This document shows positions 40,805 through 52,200 of a stretch of DNA of 64,000 nt, piece after piece. A model generated the notes under the pieces. The model had not been told where the DNA came from. It searched no databases and saw only the letters and a program-made list of their open reading frames with translations. This DNA comes from Meconema thalassinum. Taxonomy: Eukaryota > Arthropoda > Insecta > Orthoptera > Tettigoniidae. Within the stretch, counting starts at the first letter, position 1. Every line of letters starts with the position of its first letter. The translations under genes were made by a program, and so were the position numbers. The DNA is taken from contig OX336391.1 of NCBI GenBank assembly GCA_946902985.2, forward strand, positions 71,835,947 through 71,899,946, read 5' to 3'.

Positions 40805-41855
40805 TGCCGTGGGCAACATCCAACTTTGAGTTGAGGCATGTCTTTACACGTCTGGTTGTGCATGGCTTTCACAACCCTAATTGAATTAACAAATCTTTCC
40901 ATGACCCTACAGAGACGTGTGTATACAAACTATGTGGATATTTTCGATTGCTATTTGCCTGAAATAAAAGTAGTAATTAATAACCTGAACTAACACCAAC
41001 GGCTTCAATTCAGTTACTATGTGAAATCGTTTTGTTCTTTACTTCAAATAACATTTTCAAGTAACGCAAAATAGGCTGTTACAAACCCTTTAAAATAAAA
41101 AGTAAAAATGTATCGTAGTATCATCTCATCATTCTTCAAATTCGATGCGCATAGAATGCCAATGGTATAGTAATCAATTGAACCCCACGTAGACTAGTCG
41201 TGACATCTAGTGGTGAAATATCGAACAATATAATCCTAACAGAGCGAGTGCATTCAAGCGGTCAGAAGAAGAAACTTTTCAATAAAATCTGGAAGTTAAT
41301 AAGTACCTTTTTGGCAGCTAGATGTCTCGAGTAAATCTGCTGGCAAATTATGTTTTAATTAAATATATATTTTACACCATAATATGCACAATATAACGCT
41401 TAATTTTAAAACATCTGAGTCATTACAAAACAATAAACATATAACATTTCAAGCAAAAAACCTAGCTCTGATCGGGTTTCAACCATAGGCATTTGAGCGA
41501 TAGGCTAACGCTGTACCACTGAGCTAATTGTGTCAACGAATATCGTTCTATATAAAATGACTTACATAGAACTTGTTAGCAAATAATGATTTATACTAAA
41601 CGATTTCATCACTGGAGTATATTATTTATATATAAAGCATTTCATACAAAGTTTATTTATTTTGTATCAGTACGCTATATTGCATGCAATACTCAAATTA
41701 GTGAAATATAAGTCAGGCACAAGATATCCGCTGCCATCTTGTCTTATTACTGAATCGGCTCAGCTTTTTAAAATCACGTCTGCACTATAGTATTACAAAA
41801 TAAACTTTTAATTTCGAACGTGCCTCTTCCTTTAGAACAGTTAAAACGATTCTCG
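40805..41855. other. AT-rich interval with a tRNA-like remnant
   Basis: On the minus strand near 41535-41455 a tRNA-like stretch has box A (tagctcagtggta) and a degenerate box B (ggttgaaaccc) but no paired acceptor ends. It is probably a decayed tRNA or SINE head. Nothing else recognised. Confidence 0.4.
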
Positions 41856-42443
41856 GCTCGATAATCGGAACTGGTGGGTCCCATGATATGGATTATAATG
41901 TTTTCATAATTCGCACGGCCGCCATCCTGAAATGGTATGGCGGACGACCATGTAGTTTGGTCACAAGACGCATCCTATACGAAGGTATGTTGTTACCAAA
42001 TTAGGTAGAGATCGGATGATTTGGTTAGTCGTTATTTGATTTTACGTTTTGAACGTTTGAGTGGCCGCCATTCAGTTTTAGTAAAGATGGCGGCGATATA
42101 AAACATGACACTGAGGTGTCCTTTGCTAGTGCTACCTTTGTATCAAATTTCGTTCAATTCGCATTCACCGTGTTCGAATTGATAGGGGGGGGGGCAGTCA
42201 TTCAGAGTACACACACTCACACACACACAGACACACACACACACACACACAGACTCACACACACACATACACACACACACAGACTCACACACACACATAC
42301 ACACACAGACTCACACACACACATACACACACACACAGACTCACACACACACATACACACACAGACAGACACACTTTTTTCGCCCTGTGTTGATCTCATA
42401 AGTGTACTTTCATTTTTTGCAAAAATCGAAAGTAGGCTAATAA
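41856..42443 (+). mobile_element. Hairpin-ended tandem-repeat element, copy 3 (one to two units) with CA microsatellite
   Basis: Contains one full repeat unit plus part of another (aaagatggcggcgatataaa at 42085; aaattaggtagagatcgg near 42000). A long CA-rich microsatellite follows (about 42208-42375, with regular cagactca and catacaca interruptions), then the standard 3' end 'ttttttcgccctg ... gaaagtaggctaa'. The ORF across the microsatellite is an artefact of the repeat. Confidence 0.65.
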
Positions 42444-42900
42444 TAAAAGAAAAAGCAATAAAACTAATAATTATAATGATAAACAAAATTATGGATAAGC
42501 AGAATTTCAAACAAGGAGAAGTACTTGATTAAGTGTACACTGAGGTTTTTTCTTGCTGGTCCTTATAAAGCGGATGACGAGATCAACAACCACCACGTCA
42601 TCGGCTATTATAAGTTTGATGAACATCTGCAAACTAAGGTTTGTTCGTATGTCAGCAGGATCCACAAACTTGGTAAAAATGTGGGCCACGGTAAGTACGT
42701 TTCCACAGTTAGAAAGTTAGTGGTTTTCCCTCCTCATTTGGTGCGAGTGGATGGATCTTGCATTACTTAGCCTATAGAAAATGATGGACTCCTCCGAGAC
42801 TAAAATAAGAGCTCCGCCACACGCGAGTAGTACCCTTGATCGCTCACAGTTTATTAGGCATCGGGTCAGCTTGCCACTGACTATCCCAGATAGCCAGTAC
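42444..42900. other. Interval between repeat element and LINE
   Basis: A plus-strand ORF at 42525-42770 (81 codons, GYYKFDEHLQTKVCSYVSRI) is the only unassigned stretch here that reads smoothly, but I recognise no family and do not call it. Confidence 0.3.
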
Positions 42901-43008
42901 TTGTCGGCGTAACAAAGACACAATATATCTAGCGGGTACCTCCACTGGTCGAGGTGGTAGTGCTTCGGCCGTTTTTGCAGCTTGATCCGCTAACTCAGTT
43001 TCTGCAAT

Positions 43009-43293
43009 TCACAGTAGGCTTGGAAGCCACAGAAAGGTGATTCGAGTTGCAGCGCGACACAACCCGCCCAGTAAATCGTTGTTTAGCTGCCCTAGTGTGT
43101 GTATCGGGAAATATGTAGCAATTGACTGCATCGACGTCAAATAATTGGTACACATTAGAAAGTGGATTCGTGCATCCTGCAGTGCAAACTGCAGAGCTTC
43201 ATAGTTGGCCACGAGCTCCGTAGTAAACACACTACAGGCCTCAAGCACCGAAATTTTAGAATTCGCACCATCAACGACGTAAGCACAACCCAC
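43009..43293 (-). pseudogene. LINE RNase H domain remnant
   Basis: VFTTELVANYEALQFALQDA matches the Glu-containing RNase H block (usually FTAELYAI). NYLTSMQSIATYFPIH fits the next block, where an Asp (DSLSSMQSI in relatives) is replaced by Asn-Tyr. FLWLPSLL fits the last block. The domain would have removed RNA from the cDNA hybrid; it is inactive here. Confidence 0.65.
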
Positions 43294-43665
43294 CTTCTCA
43301 ACCTACTTCAAACCATCCGTGTAAAGAATGGCAGCGTCCGGAAATTGGTGAACTATGCTTTAGAACTACCTCCGGTAAACGGAGCCGTTCGTGTCCAGGG
43401 TTGGACCTCGGTATATAACTAACCGAATTTCCGGACGCGGGACTTGCCACGGAGGCACCTTATTAGGTGTCCGGATCATACAGAATCCTACAGCCACTCC
43501 AAATTCATTACACGAGCTATCGAGTCTAATACCAGCAAACCGGGGGCGCGAGGCTGGTTGGCGTACCTCTGGTGGTATTGGCTACTGAAGATACGTCGGT
43601 AGCTTGGATGTTGCAGCATTTGACGCTCATCTGGCATCATATGCTAATAGCATAATTTGGCGTCT

Positions 43666-45110
43666 CTAATTGAGAAGTGGAACACCCGATTCAGCGAGGA
43701 GGTTGGGAATAAGGCTGGTACGGAAAGCACCGGTAAAAAGCCTAACGCAACTATGGTGGATACTGTACAGCATTTTCGAGGTTATCGGGCTTGCTGAACC
43801 ATATGTCACAGATCCATAGCCTATCCGGGACACAACCAGGGCCTGGTAAAACCGTAGCAGCACCACAAGGTCAGCCCCCACGTAGTGCCAATAAGAAACA
43901 TGATCATGATCATGGTCAGTTACCTGAGGAACGTAGTTCTTAGATGCCGTATATGGTAATGAAGCATTGATCTGCTGTCAAAATGGAGCCCCGGGAAGCG
44001 ATGTCAAACACCGGCAATGCAGCATCCCTGAGATATGGTTTATGGCGCAAAAGTAGCCTCCGGAGCAGACAAAAATGGACGACGGAGGCTTTCTCCGCTT
44101 AAAAACGAAAACCTCGGTCGTGAGCCCACATGTCGGTCCGGACAACAGTTAGCTGAAACTGCAGTTCCGAGATTACCATTCTTCCAGAGCTGTAATGTAA
44201 AGCCAAAACTTCAGCATACAGCGATGGAACTACCGTGGGCACGGCTATGGCAACAGTGCCGTTTATGGCAACCACGAACAAGGTGACACTCAGCACAGAA
44301 CCCCGAAGGAATCCATTTTCCTGGGTGAATATTCGCGATAATGTCATACTGACTCTTACACGACAGAGTTGGACGGACATAAAATTCACGATAAAGATTG
44401 GTCGATTTCCACGGAGTCCCCACTCGTGGATGGTGGAAAGGATTCCGTAGCGCCATGTGGTGTCATACGCTTTATCAAGATCGAAGAAAACCGTGAATAG
44501 GCACCATATGATCAGTGGTGGACCTATGTGAGAGAAATCCACATTGGCACTCAGAGAAGAGGCCTCTTCCGTCTATGGAACTTACCAGTCGACGTTATCC
44601 ATATTCTCAAGCAGCTTACGAAGGCAATTTGTCAGGCAAATGGGCCTATAGCTGCTGGCAAGTTTTGGATCTTTTCCAGCTTTGGGAATAGGTATCAAGG
44701 TCCCCTATAGACAATGAGATGGAAACTCCACTTCAATCCATATACGATTGAAGAGGATCAACAGTTGCTTTATATGGGCATCGCACAGGTGTTTCAACAT
44801 TTCATTATGGATGTTATCAGTACCAGGCGATGTATCCCTGCATAGTTAAAGTGAATTGTACATTGTAGAACTCCTTAGCAGCAGTGGCAAACGACAAGGG
44901 GTGAGCCTCTACCTCCCGCTTCAGAGTCACAAATGTAGGATCATAACTCCCAGAGCAAGATAAATCAAGAAAGAGAGATCGAATACCGTTGGCAATGGCT
45001 AGAGGGTCCGTGATGGAGACTCCGAATAACGTCAAAGATGTCGGGAGTCCGGAGATCCGAAGAAGCTTATTCCACAATTGTATGTCATGGACGACACATA
45101 CATTTTCCAC
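43666..45110 (-). pseudogene. LINE reverse transcriptase remnant
   Basis: The linker and RT start read LWNKLLRISG and VSITDPLAIANGI (45110-44817). Motif A reads VFFDLDKAYDTTWRYGILST, and motif B FLRGSVLSVTLFVVAING (usually QGSVLS). Motif C is SLYAEVLALHYSS where YVDD or YADD is expected, so the catalytic pair is lost. The region after RT (43881-43666) reads RIGYGSVTYGSAS and LFTGAFRTSLIPNLLAESG. Confidence 0.75.
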
Positions 45111-45369
45111 TTTGTTTTCAAACTCTCCCGAATCAGATATCGGGCCCTAGCTCGCATCGTTTTGAAGATGTTAAGGTTACCATGGTGTTTAGCCTCCGAT
45201 AGCATTTGAAAGCATGTTGTCGATCTTTAATGGCTGATGTAATCACGGCTGTCCACCAAGGGACAAGCTTCCGGCTTTGCCGCAGACAGAATACAATTCA
45301 TTATATGAATGGCATGATCATTAACACTCTGAAAGATACCACTGGCCAACATCGCACGTGCAGTGAATT

Positions 45370-45840
45370 TTGGCCAATCAGCCCGACGGAGAAGCCATCG
45401 ACTGGGTTACTCAGGCTCTCTGGTTCGGACGAGGAACGATTATCGGGAAATGGTTACTTTTACAGAGGTTGTCGTGCACACTCCACTGTAGCAGGAGAAG
45501 AAGCGCACGACTGTCATGTTCAATAGAGAAGTGCGTAGGTTCCCCTATTTTTTACAAAGACAGGTCCACCCGGTCAGTCCAGGTCAGTCTCTCAAAATCT
45601 CTCCCTCTACTGCTAGTAGTAGCACACCACCAGATGGTGTTGTGGACATTTAAGTATCCCAGAAGAAGAAAAGGAGGGGGGAAGCTGATAGACTAGAAAC
45701 ACCAGCTGGTTGTAATGCAATTGTGAATCCGGTTGTATGTACACGTTGCATACCGTTGACATTACTGGATACGAAGTATGAACTCCAACTGATTCTAGGT
45801 AATTACACAGCGGCACTTCTTCTCTAAAGACGATAGAGTG
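45370..45840 (-). pseudogene. LINE endonuclease remnant
   Basis: CNVYIQPDSQLHYNQLVFLV (45816 downward) corresponds to the SVYIPP block of I/Jockey endonucleases. SSSGILKCPQHHLV stands where GDFNAHH is usual. VHDNLCKSNHFPIIVP (frame near 45440) replaces the terminal SDHFPI, with Asp changed to Asn. Catalysis is lost. Confidence 0.6.
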
Positions 45841-45998
45841 AAGCGCTGTTTTAAGTGCGCGGTTCTCGACGGTCTTAACCTGCCTCGCCCTTGGGGAAGA
45901 GCGAGTGAGGTGTCAAGGGACTTTCTCCCTGTCCGAAGACTGGGTGTCCATTCCCGACACGTCACGAATTTTTCTTCTTATGTGACCAGCGCGTACAT

Positions 45999-47079
45999 TC
46001 ATTCAGAGAAGTAGGTGGTCCTTTCCTCACATACGCCAGTCCCTTGATAAACAAGGCCGTTTCTGCTGACACCGCTCCACTGATGGTAGTGGGAGCGGGA
46101 TGGGCTGTGGATGAGTGAGCAGTCTAGTCCGCAGGAGCGGTGGAGAGACAGCGCTGAACCGTTTCTCTTCTCCGCCGGTACTTTCTTTCTATAGGGGAGT
46201 TCCTCCACATTAACAGGCTTGGCTTCTGCCGGCTTCAACTCATTGATGGCTGAGGGAGCGGGAGGGCCAGCAGATACAGCTGCCATCCAATCAGCGGGAG
46301 GTCGAGAGAGTCGGTGGAGCAACGTCTCCCTCACCTCCACTGTCTTTATCACATCAGGTGGGCTGGATGAAGGTCCAGCCACGTTCGGCAAAGTCTTTTT
46401 CCCCCAATAGCTGGGGAAGACGTCTTCGCCGACCATTACGAGGAAGAAGGGAACTTTTTCTGCGAATGCGGTGGTGTAGTTGGTATAACGGCCACCTCCT
46501 TTTCCAGGGACGAAGAGAGTTGTGAGACCTTCTTCGAGCTGATAATCTTCGCTGGTACAGCGAGGGGTGATTTTAGAACAGCTGGACATGTGGACGTCAA
46601 GTGTATCACAATCGGAACTGGAGCGGGAGGAGTGATAGAGGGCGTCGCTCTAGTTGCAAACGATACCCAAAATTCGGGACATTCATATCACGGTATCTCT
46701 TGATGTAAAAGCCTATCAAGATACCTTATTTCTTACTGAACTCAGGGCACAGATTCGATCGTGGAGAGTGGCTTCCTTGGAATCTAGGGCAAATTGGCAG
46801 AGCACCTGGCAGAAACATGCCCGATTTTCTGGCCTTGATAACAGTGCATAGATGGAGGGATGTACGGTCAAGCATCGCAGTGGTAAGATGTGACCTTCAT
46901 CTGCATAGGTACACCATCACCCTCAAAATAGAGAATAGAAGCGCCAGTATCGACGCTGTCCTCTCCAATTCTTCGGGTAGTGCACCTAATTTTGGTGACG
47001 TCTCTTTTATCCATATCCCGCAACAATTCAGCATGAATATTATGAGATCACGATGGAAAAAAAACTCCATGGATCTCAT
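45999..47079 (-). pseudogene. LINE ORF1 (gag-like) remnant
   Basis: Proline- and serine-rich frame 46589-45999 (PPADWMAAVSAGPPAPSAIN) follows a more N-terminal piece (IKETSPKLGALPEELERT at 47079-46897) in the order seen in gag-like ORF1 proteins. The zinc-knuckle region near 46780-46650 is disrupted by stops. Weak on its own; supported by its position upstream of the endonuclease. Confidence 0.5.
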
Positions 47080-47100
47080 TCATCGTTTCGTGTTTTGAAA

Positions 47101-47454
47101 CCTTAACAGGAATTTCACCGTCTCGCGTGCATTCCAGCAACGTTTCAGTTTGCCTCCGGCCAATATTGTGCAGCAAGAGCTGCCCGTTCCGGAGCTTAAA
47201 ATCCCGTTAAGATCTCCGTATTTAATTCTCTCTTTTGTAACTATCGTACAATACAGCATCACAGCAACTTACGCGGATAGCAACGCGACATATACATATT
47301 TGAGTCATAGGTTGCGAAGAATAAAAGTGACATAAATATCTTCAGACATAAACGACAGAGAAGTTTCAATGAAATACACAACAATCTTAAAAGCCGAGGT
47401 ATAAGTATTGCAGCCTCTACGGAATGAAAGTGATTCTTGAATCAAAACCGTTCA
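47101..47454. other. Possible 5' leader of the LINE and boundary to the minisatellite
   Basis: No coding signal. The first degenerate minisatellite units appear near 47452. Confidence 0.3.
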
Positions 47455-49587
47455 TGTTTTGACTAGGAGGTTTCAATGTGTAATAGTATTGACTAGGCAG
47501 TTTAAAAGTGTAATAGTATTGACTCGGAGGTTTAACTCTGTAAAGGTATTGACTAGGCAGTTTAAATGTGTTATAGTATTGACTAGGAGGTTTTAATGTG
47601 TAATAGTATTGACTAGGTGGTTCAGATGTGCAATAGTATTGACTAGGAGGTTTAAATGTCTGACAGTATTGACTAGGAGGTTTAAATGAGTAATAATATT
47701 GACTAGGAGGTTAAAATGTGCAACAGTATTGACTAGGAAGTTTAAATGTGTAATATCATTGACTAGGCTGTTTAAAACAGTAATAGTATTGGCGAAGAGG
47801 TTTGAATCTGTAAAAGTATTGACTAGGTGTTTTAAATGTGTAACAGTATTGACTAGGAGGTTTAAATGTGTAACAGTATTGACTAGGAGGTTAAAATGTG
47901 TAATAGTATTGACTAGGAGGTTTAAATGTGTAACAGTATTGACTAGGATGTTTAAATGTGTAATAGTATTGACTAGGAGGTTTAAATTGTGTAACAGTAT
48001 TGACTAGGAGGTTTAAATGTGTAACAGTATTGACTAGGAGGTTTAAATGTGTATTAGTATTGACTAGGAGTTTTAAATGTGTAACAGTATTGACTAGGAG
48101 GTTTAAATTGTGTAACAGTATTGACTAGGAGGTTTAAATGTGTAACAGTATTGACTAGGATGTTTAAATGTGTAATAGTATTGACTAGGAGGTTTAAATT
48201 GTGTAACAGTATTGACTACGAGGTTTAAATGTGTAACAGTATTGACTAGGAGGTTTAAATGTGTAATAGTATTGACTAGGAGGTTTAAATGTGTAATAGT
48301 ATTGACTAGGAGGTTTAAATGTGTAACAGTATTGACTAGGAGGTTTAAATTGTGTAACAGTATTGACTAGGAGGTTTAAATGTGTAACAGTATTGACTAG
48401 GAGGTTTAAATGTGTAATAGTATTGACTAAGAGTTTAAAATGTGTAACAGTATTGACTAGGAGGTTTAAATGTGTAATAGTATTGACTAAGAGTTTAAAA
48501 TGTGTAATAAAAATGACTAGGATGTTTAAATGTACAATAATATTGACTAGGAGGTTTAAATGTGTAATAGTATTGACTAGGAGGTTTAAATGTGTAACAG
48601 TATTGACTAGGATGTTTAAATGTGTAATAGTATTGACTAGGAGGTTTAAATGTGTAACAGTATTGACTAGCAGGTTTAAATTTGTAATAGTATTGACTAG
48701 GAGGTTTAAATGTGTAACACTATTGACTAGGAGGTTTAAATGTGTAATAGTATTGACTAGGAGGTTTAAATTGTGTAACAGTATTGACTAGGAGGTTTAA
48801 ATGTGTAACAGTATTGACTAGGATGTTTAAATGTGTAATAGTATTGACTAGGAGGTTTAAATTGTGTAACAGTATTGACTACGAGGTTTAAATGTGTAAT
48901 AGTATTGACTAGGAGGTTAAAATGTGTAATACAATTGACTAGGATGTTTAAATGTACAATAATATTGACTAGGAGGTTTAAATGTGTAATAGTATTGACT
49001 AGGAGGTTTAAATGTGTAACAGTATTGACTAGGAGGTTTAAATGTGTAATAGTATTGACTAGGAGGTTTAAATTGTGTAACAGTATTGACTAGGAGGTTT
49101 AAATGTGTAACAGTATTGACTAGGAGGTTTAAATGTGTAATAGTATTGACTAAGAGTTTAAAATGTGTAATAAAAATGACTAGGATGTTTAAATGTACAA
49201 TAATATTGACTAGGAGGTTTAAATGTGTAATAGTATTGACTAGGAGGTTTAAATGTGTAACAGTATTGACTAGGATGTTTAAATGTGTAATAGTATTGAC
49301 TAGGAGGTTTAAATGTGTAACAGTATTGACTAGCAGGTTTAAATTTGTAATAGTATTGACTAGGAGGTTTAAATGTGTAACACTATTGACTAGGAGGTTT
49401 AAATGTGTAATAGTATTGACTAGGAGGTTTAAATGTGTAACAGTATTGACTAGCAGGTTTAAATGTGTAATAGTATTGACTAAGAGGTTTAAATGAGTAA
49501 CGGTATTGACTAGGAGGTTTAAATGTGTAACAATATTGACTAGAAGGTTTAAAAGTGTAATAGTATTGACTAGGAGGTTTAAATAAA
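47455..49587 (+). repeat. 30-bp minisatellite, about 71 copies
   Basis: Unit tattgactaggaggtttaa atgtgtaa(c/t)ag, period 30 bp. Left-hand units are most diverged. Variants ending taacag and taatag often alternate (60-bp dimer). At least seven units are 31 bp (ttgtgtaacag), shifting the frame. A block at 48363-49085 is repeated from 49086 (offset 723 bp), a higher-order duplication. Because 30 is a multiple of 3 the array reads as a stop-free LTRRFKCVIV-type frame; no evidence it is translated. Confidence 0.95.
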
Positions 49588-49754
49588 TATTTTGATATTT
49601 TTAAGTCAATACTGGACCCCAATCTGGTCAACTGTGGTTCCTCCCCGAAGATTGTGACCTACAGTAGAGTTATGAAGCAATCGGGCGTTCCCTGGACAAC
49701 GGCAAAAACGCCGGCTAATCCTTTCACACCGGATACATCATCTAGTCTTCCTAA
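49588..49754. other. Spacer between the two satellites
   Basis: About 170 bp of unrelated sequence; no feature seen. Confidence 0.4.
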
Positions 49755-52200
49755 TGATTTTTCCTCAGACAACTGATCAGTCCAATCCGTGAGCTACACA
49801 CCCTACTGCAGTGCTGACACACATATATTGAGCAGCCATGTGGCAAATGACCATTCCGACGGAAGATCTCACGCTGTTTCCTCAGATAACTGATCAGTCC
49901 AATGCGTGAGCTTCACACACTACTGCAGTGATGACACACATATTTTGAGCAGCCAGGAGGCAAATGGCCATTCCGAAGGAAGATCTCACGCGGCTTCCTC
50001 AGATAACTAATCAGACCAATGCGTGAGCTTCACACTCTACTGCAGTGATGACACACTTATATTGAGCAGCCAGGAGGCAAATGACCATTCCGACGGAATA
50101 TCTCACGCTGTTTCCTCAGATAACTGATCAGTCCAATCCGTGAGCTACACACTCTACTGCAGTGCTGACACACATATATTGAGCAGCCAGGTGGCAAATG
50201 ACCATTCCGACGGAAGATCTGACGCTGTTTCCTCAGATAACTTCCAATCCGTGAGCTACACACTCTACTGCAGTGCTGACACACATATATTGAGCAGCCA
50301 GGTGGCAAATGACCATTCCGGCGGAAGATCTCGCGCTGTTTCCTCAGATAACTGATCAGTCCAATGCGTGAGCTTCACACTCTACTGCAGTGATGACACA
50401 CATATATTGAGCAGCCAGGTGGCAAATGACCATTCCGGCGGAAGATCTCACGCTGTTTCCTCAGATAACTGATCAGTTCAATGCGTGAGCTTCACACTCT
50501 ACTGCAGTGATGACACACATATATTGAGCTGCCAGGTGGCAAATGACCATTCCGACGGAAGATCTCACGCTGTTTCCTCAGATAACTGATCAGTCCAATC
50601 CGTGAGCTACACACTCTACTGCAGTGCTGACACACATATATTGAGCAGCCAGGTGGCAAATGACCATTCCGACGGAAGATCTCACGCTGTTTCCTCAGAT
50701 AACTGATCAATCCGTGAGCAGCACACTCTACTGCAGTGCTGACATACATATATTGAGCAGCGAGGTGGCAAATGACCATTCCGGCTGAAGATCTCACGCC
50801 GTTTCCTCAAATAACTGATCAGTACAATGCGTGAGCTTCACACTCTACTGCAGTGATGACACACTTATATTGAGCAGCCAGGTGGCAAATGACGATTCCG
50901 ATGGAAGATCTGACGCTGTTTCCTCAGATAACTGATCAGTCCAATCCGTGAGCTACACAGTCTATTGCAGTGCTGGCACACATATATTGAGGAGCCAGGT
51001 GGCAAGTGACCATTCCGACGGAAGATCTCACACTGTTTCCTCAGAAAACTGATCAGTCCATTGCGTGAGCTTCACACTCTACTGCAGGGATGACACACAT
51101 ATATTGAGCAGCCAGGTGGCAAATGACGATTCCGACGGAAGATCTCACACTGTTTCCTCAGATAACTGATCAGTCCAATCAGTGAGCTACTCACTCTACT
51201 GCAGTGCTGACACACATATATTGAGCAGCCAGGTGGCAAGTGACCATTCCGACGTAAGATCTCACGCTGTTTCCTCAGATAACTGATCAGTCCAATACGT
51301 GAGCTTCACACTCTACTGCAGTGCTGACACACATATATTGAGCAGCCAGGTGGCAAGTGACCATTCCGACGGAAGATCTCACGCTGTTTCCTCGGATAAC
51401 TGATCAGTCCAATCCGTGAGCTACACACTCTACTGCAGTGCTGACATACATATATTGAGTAGCCAGGTGGCAAATGACCATTCCGGCGGAAGATCTCACG
51501 CTGTTTCCTCAGATAACTGATCAGTTCAATGCGTGAGCTTCACACTCTACTGCAGTGATGACACACATATATTGAGCAGCCAGGTGGCAAATGACGATTC
51601 CGACGGAAGATCTCACGCTGTTTCCTCAGATAACTGATCAGTCCAATCCGTGAGCTACACACTCTACTGCAGTGCTGACACACATATATTGAGGAGCCAG
51701 GTGGCAAGAGACCATTCCGACGGAAGATCTCACACTGTTTCCTCAGATAACTGATCAGTCCAATGCGTGAGCTTCACACTCTACTGCTGTGATGACACAC
51801 ATATATTGAGCAGCCAGGTGGCAAATGACGATTCCGACGGAAGATCTCACACTGTTTCCTCAGATAACTGATCAGTCCAATCAGTGAGCTACACACTCTA
51901 CTGCAGTGCTGACACACATATATTGAGCAGCCAGGTGGCAAGTGACCATTCCGACGGAAGATCTCACGCTGTTTCCTCAGATAACTGATCAGTCCAATGC
52001 GTGAGCTTCACACTCTACTGCAGTGCTGACACACATATATTGAGCAGCCAGGTGGTAAGTGACCATTCCGATGGAAGATCTCACGCTGTTTCCTCAGATA
52101 ACTGATCAATCCAATGCGTGAGCTTCACACTCTACTGCAGTGATGACACACATATATTGAGCAGCCAGGTGGCAAATGACCATTCCGACGGAAGATCTCA
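49755..52200 (+). repeat. 117-bp satellite, 21 units
   Basis: Each unit runs cctcagataactgatcagtc, then (c/g)cgtgagct(a/t)cacac, tctactgcagtg(c/a)tgacac, atatattgagcagccaggtg, and gaagatctcacgctgttt. Two types (ccgtgagctac with gctgac; gcgtgagcttc with gatgac) often alternate. Markers 'gaggagccagg' at about 50985 and 51690 and the order of unit types show a 6-unit, 702-bp higher-order repeat. One unit at about 50235 lacks about 10 bp. Confidence 0.95.

Larger units (their letters stand above)
42900..47100 (-). mobile_element. Decayed full-length LINE of the I/Jockey superfamily
   Basis: On the minus strand remnants occur in the expected order: gag-like ORF1 (47079-45999), endonuclease (about 45840-45370), RT (45110-43666) and RNase H (43293-43009). 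Every domain carries stops and shifts. Presence of RNase H favours the I side of the superfamily; the RT wording resembles Jockey-type elements. No TSD was found. Confidence 0.75.

Noticed and set aside
42116..42532. 138-codon ORF with HTHTHTHT runs, and its antisense VCVCVC ORF
   Set aside because: Microsatellite translation artefacts.
47699..49631. RRFKCVIVLT repeat ORFs as a repetitive protein gene
   Set aside because: The 30-bp minisatellite is open only because the period is a multiple of three; 31-bp units shift the frame repeatedly and no start, signal or flanking exon is seen.
47455..52200. CRISPR-like array
   Set aside because: Repeats are directly adjacent with no unique spacers, and the context is eukaryotic.
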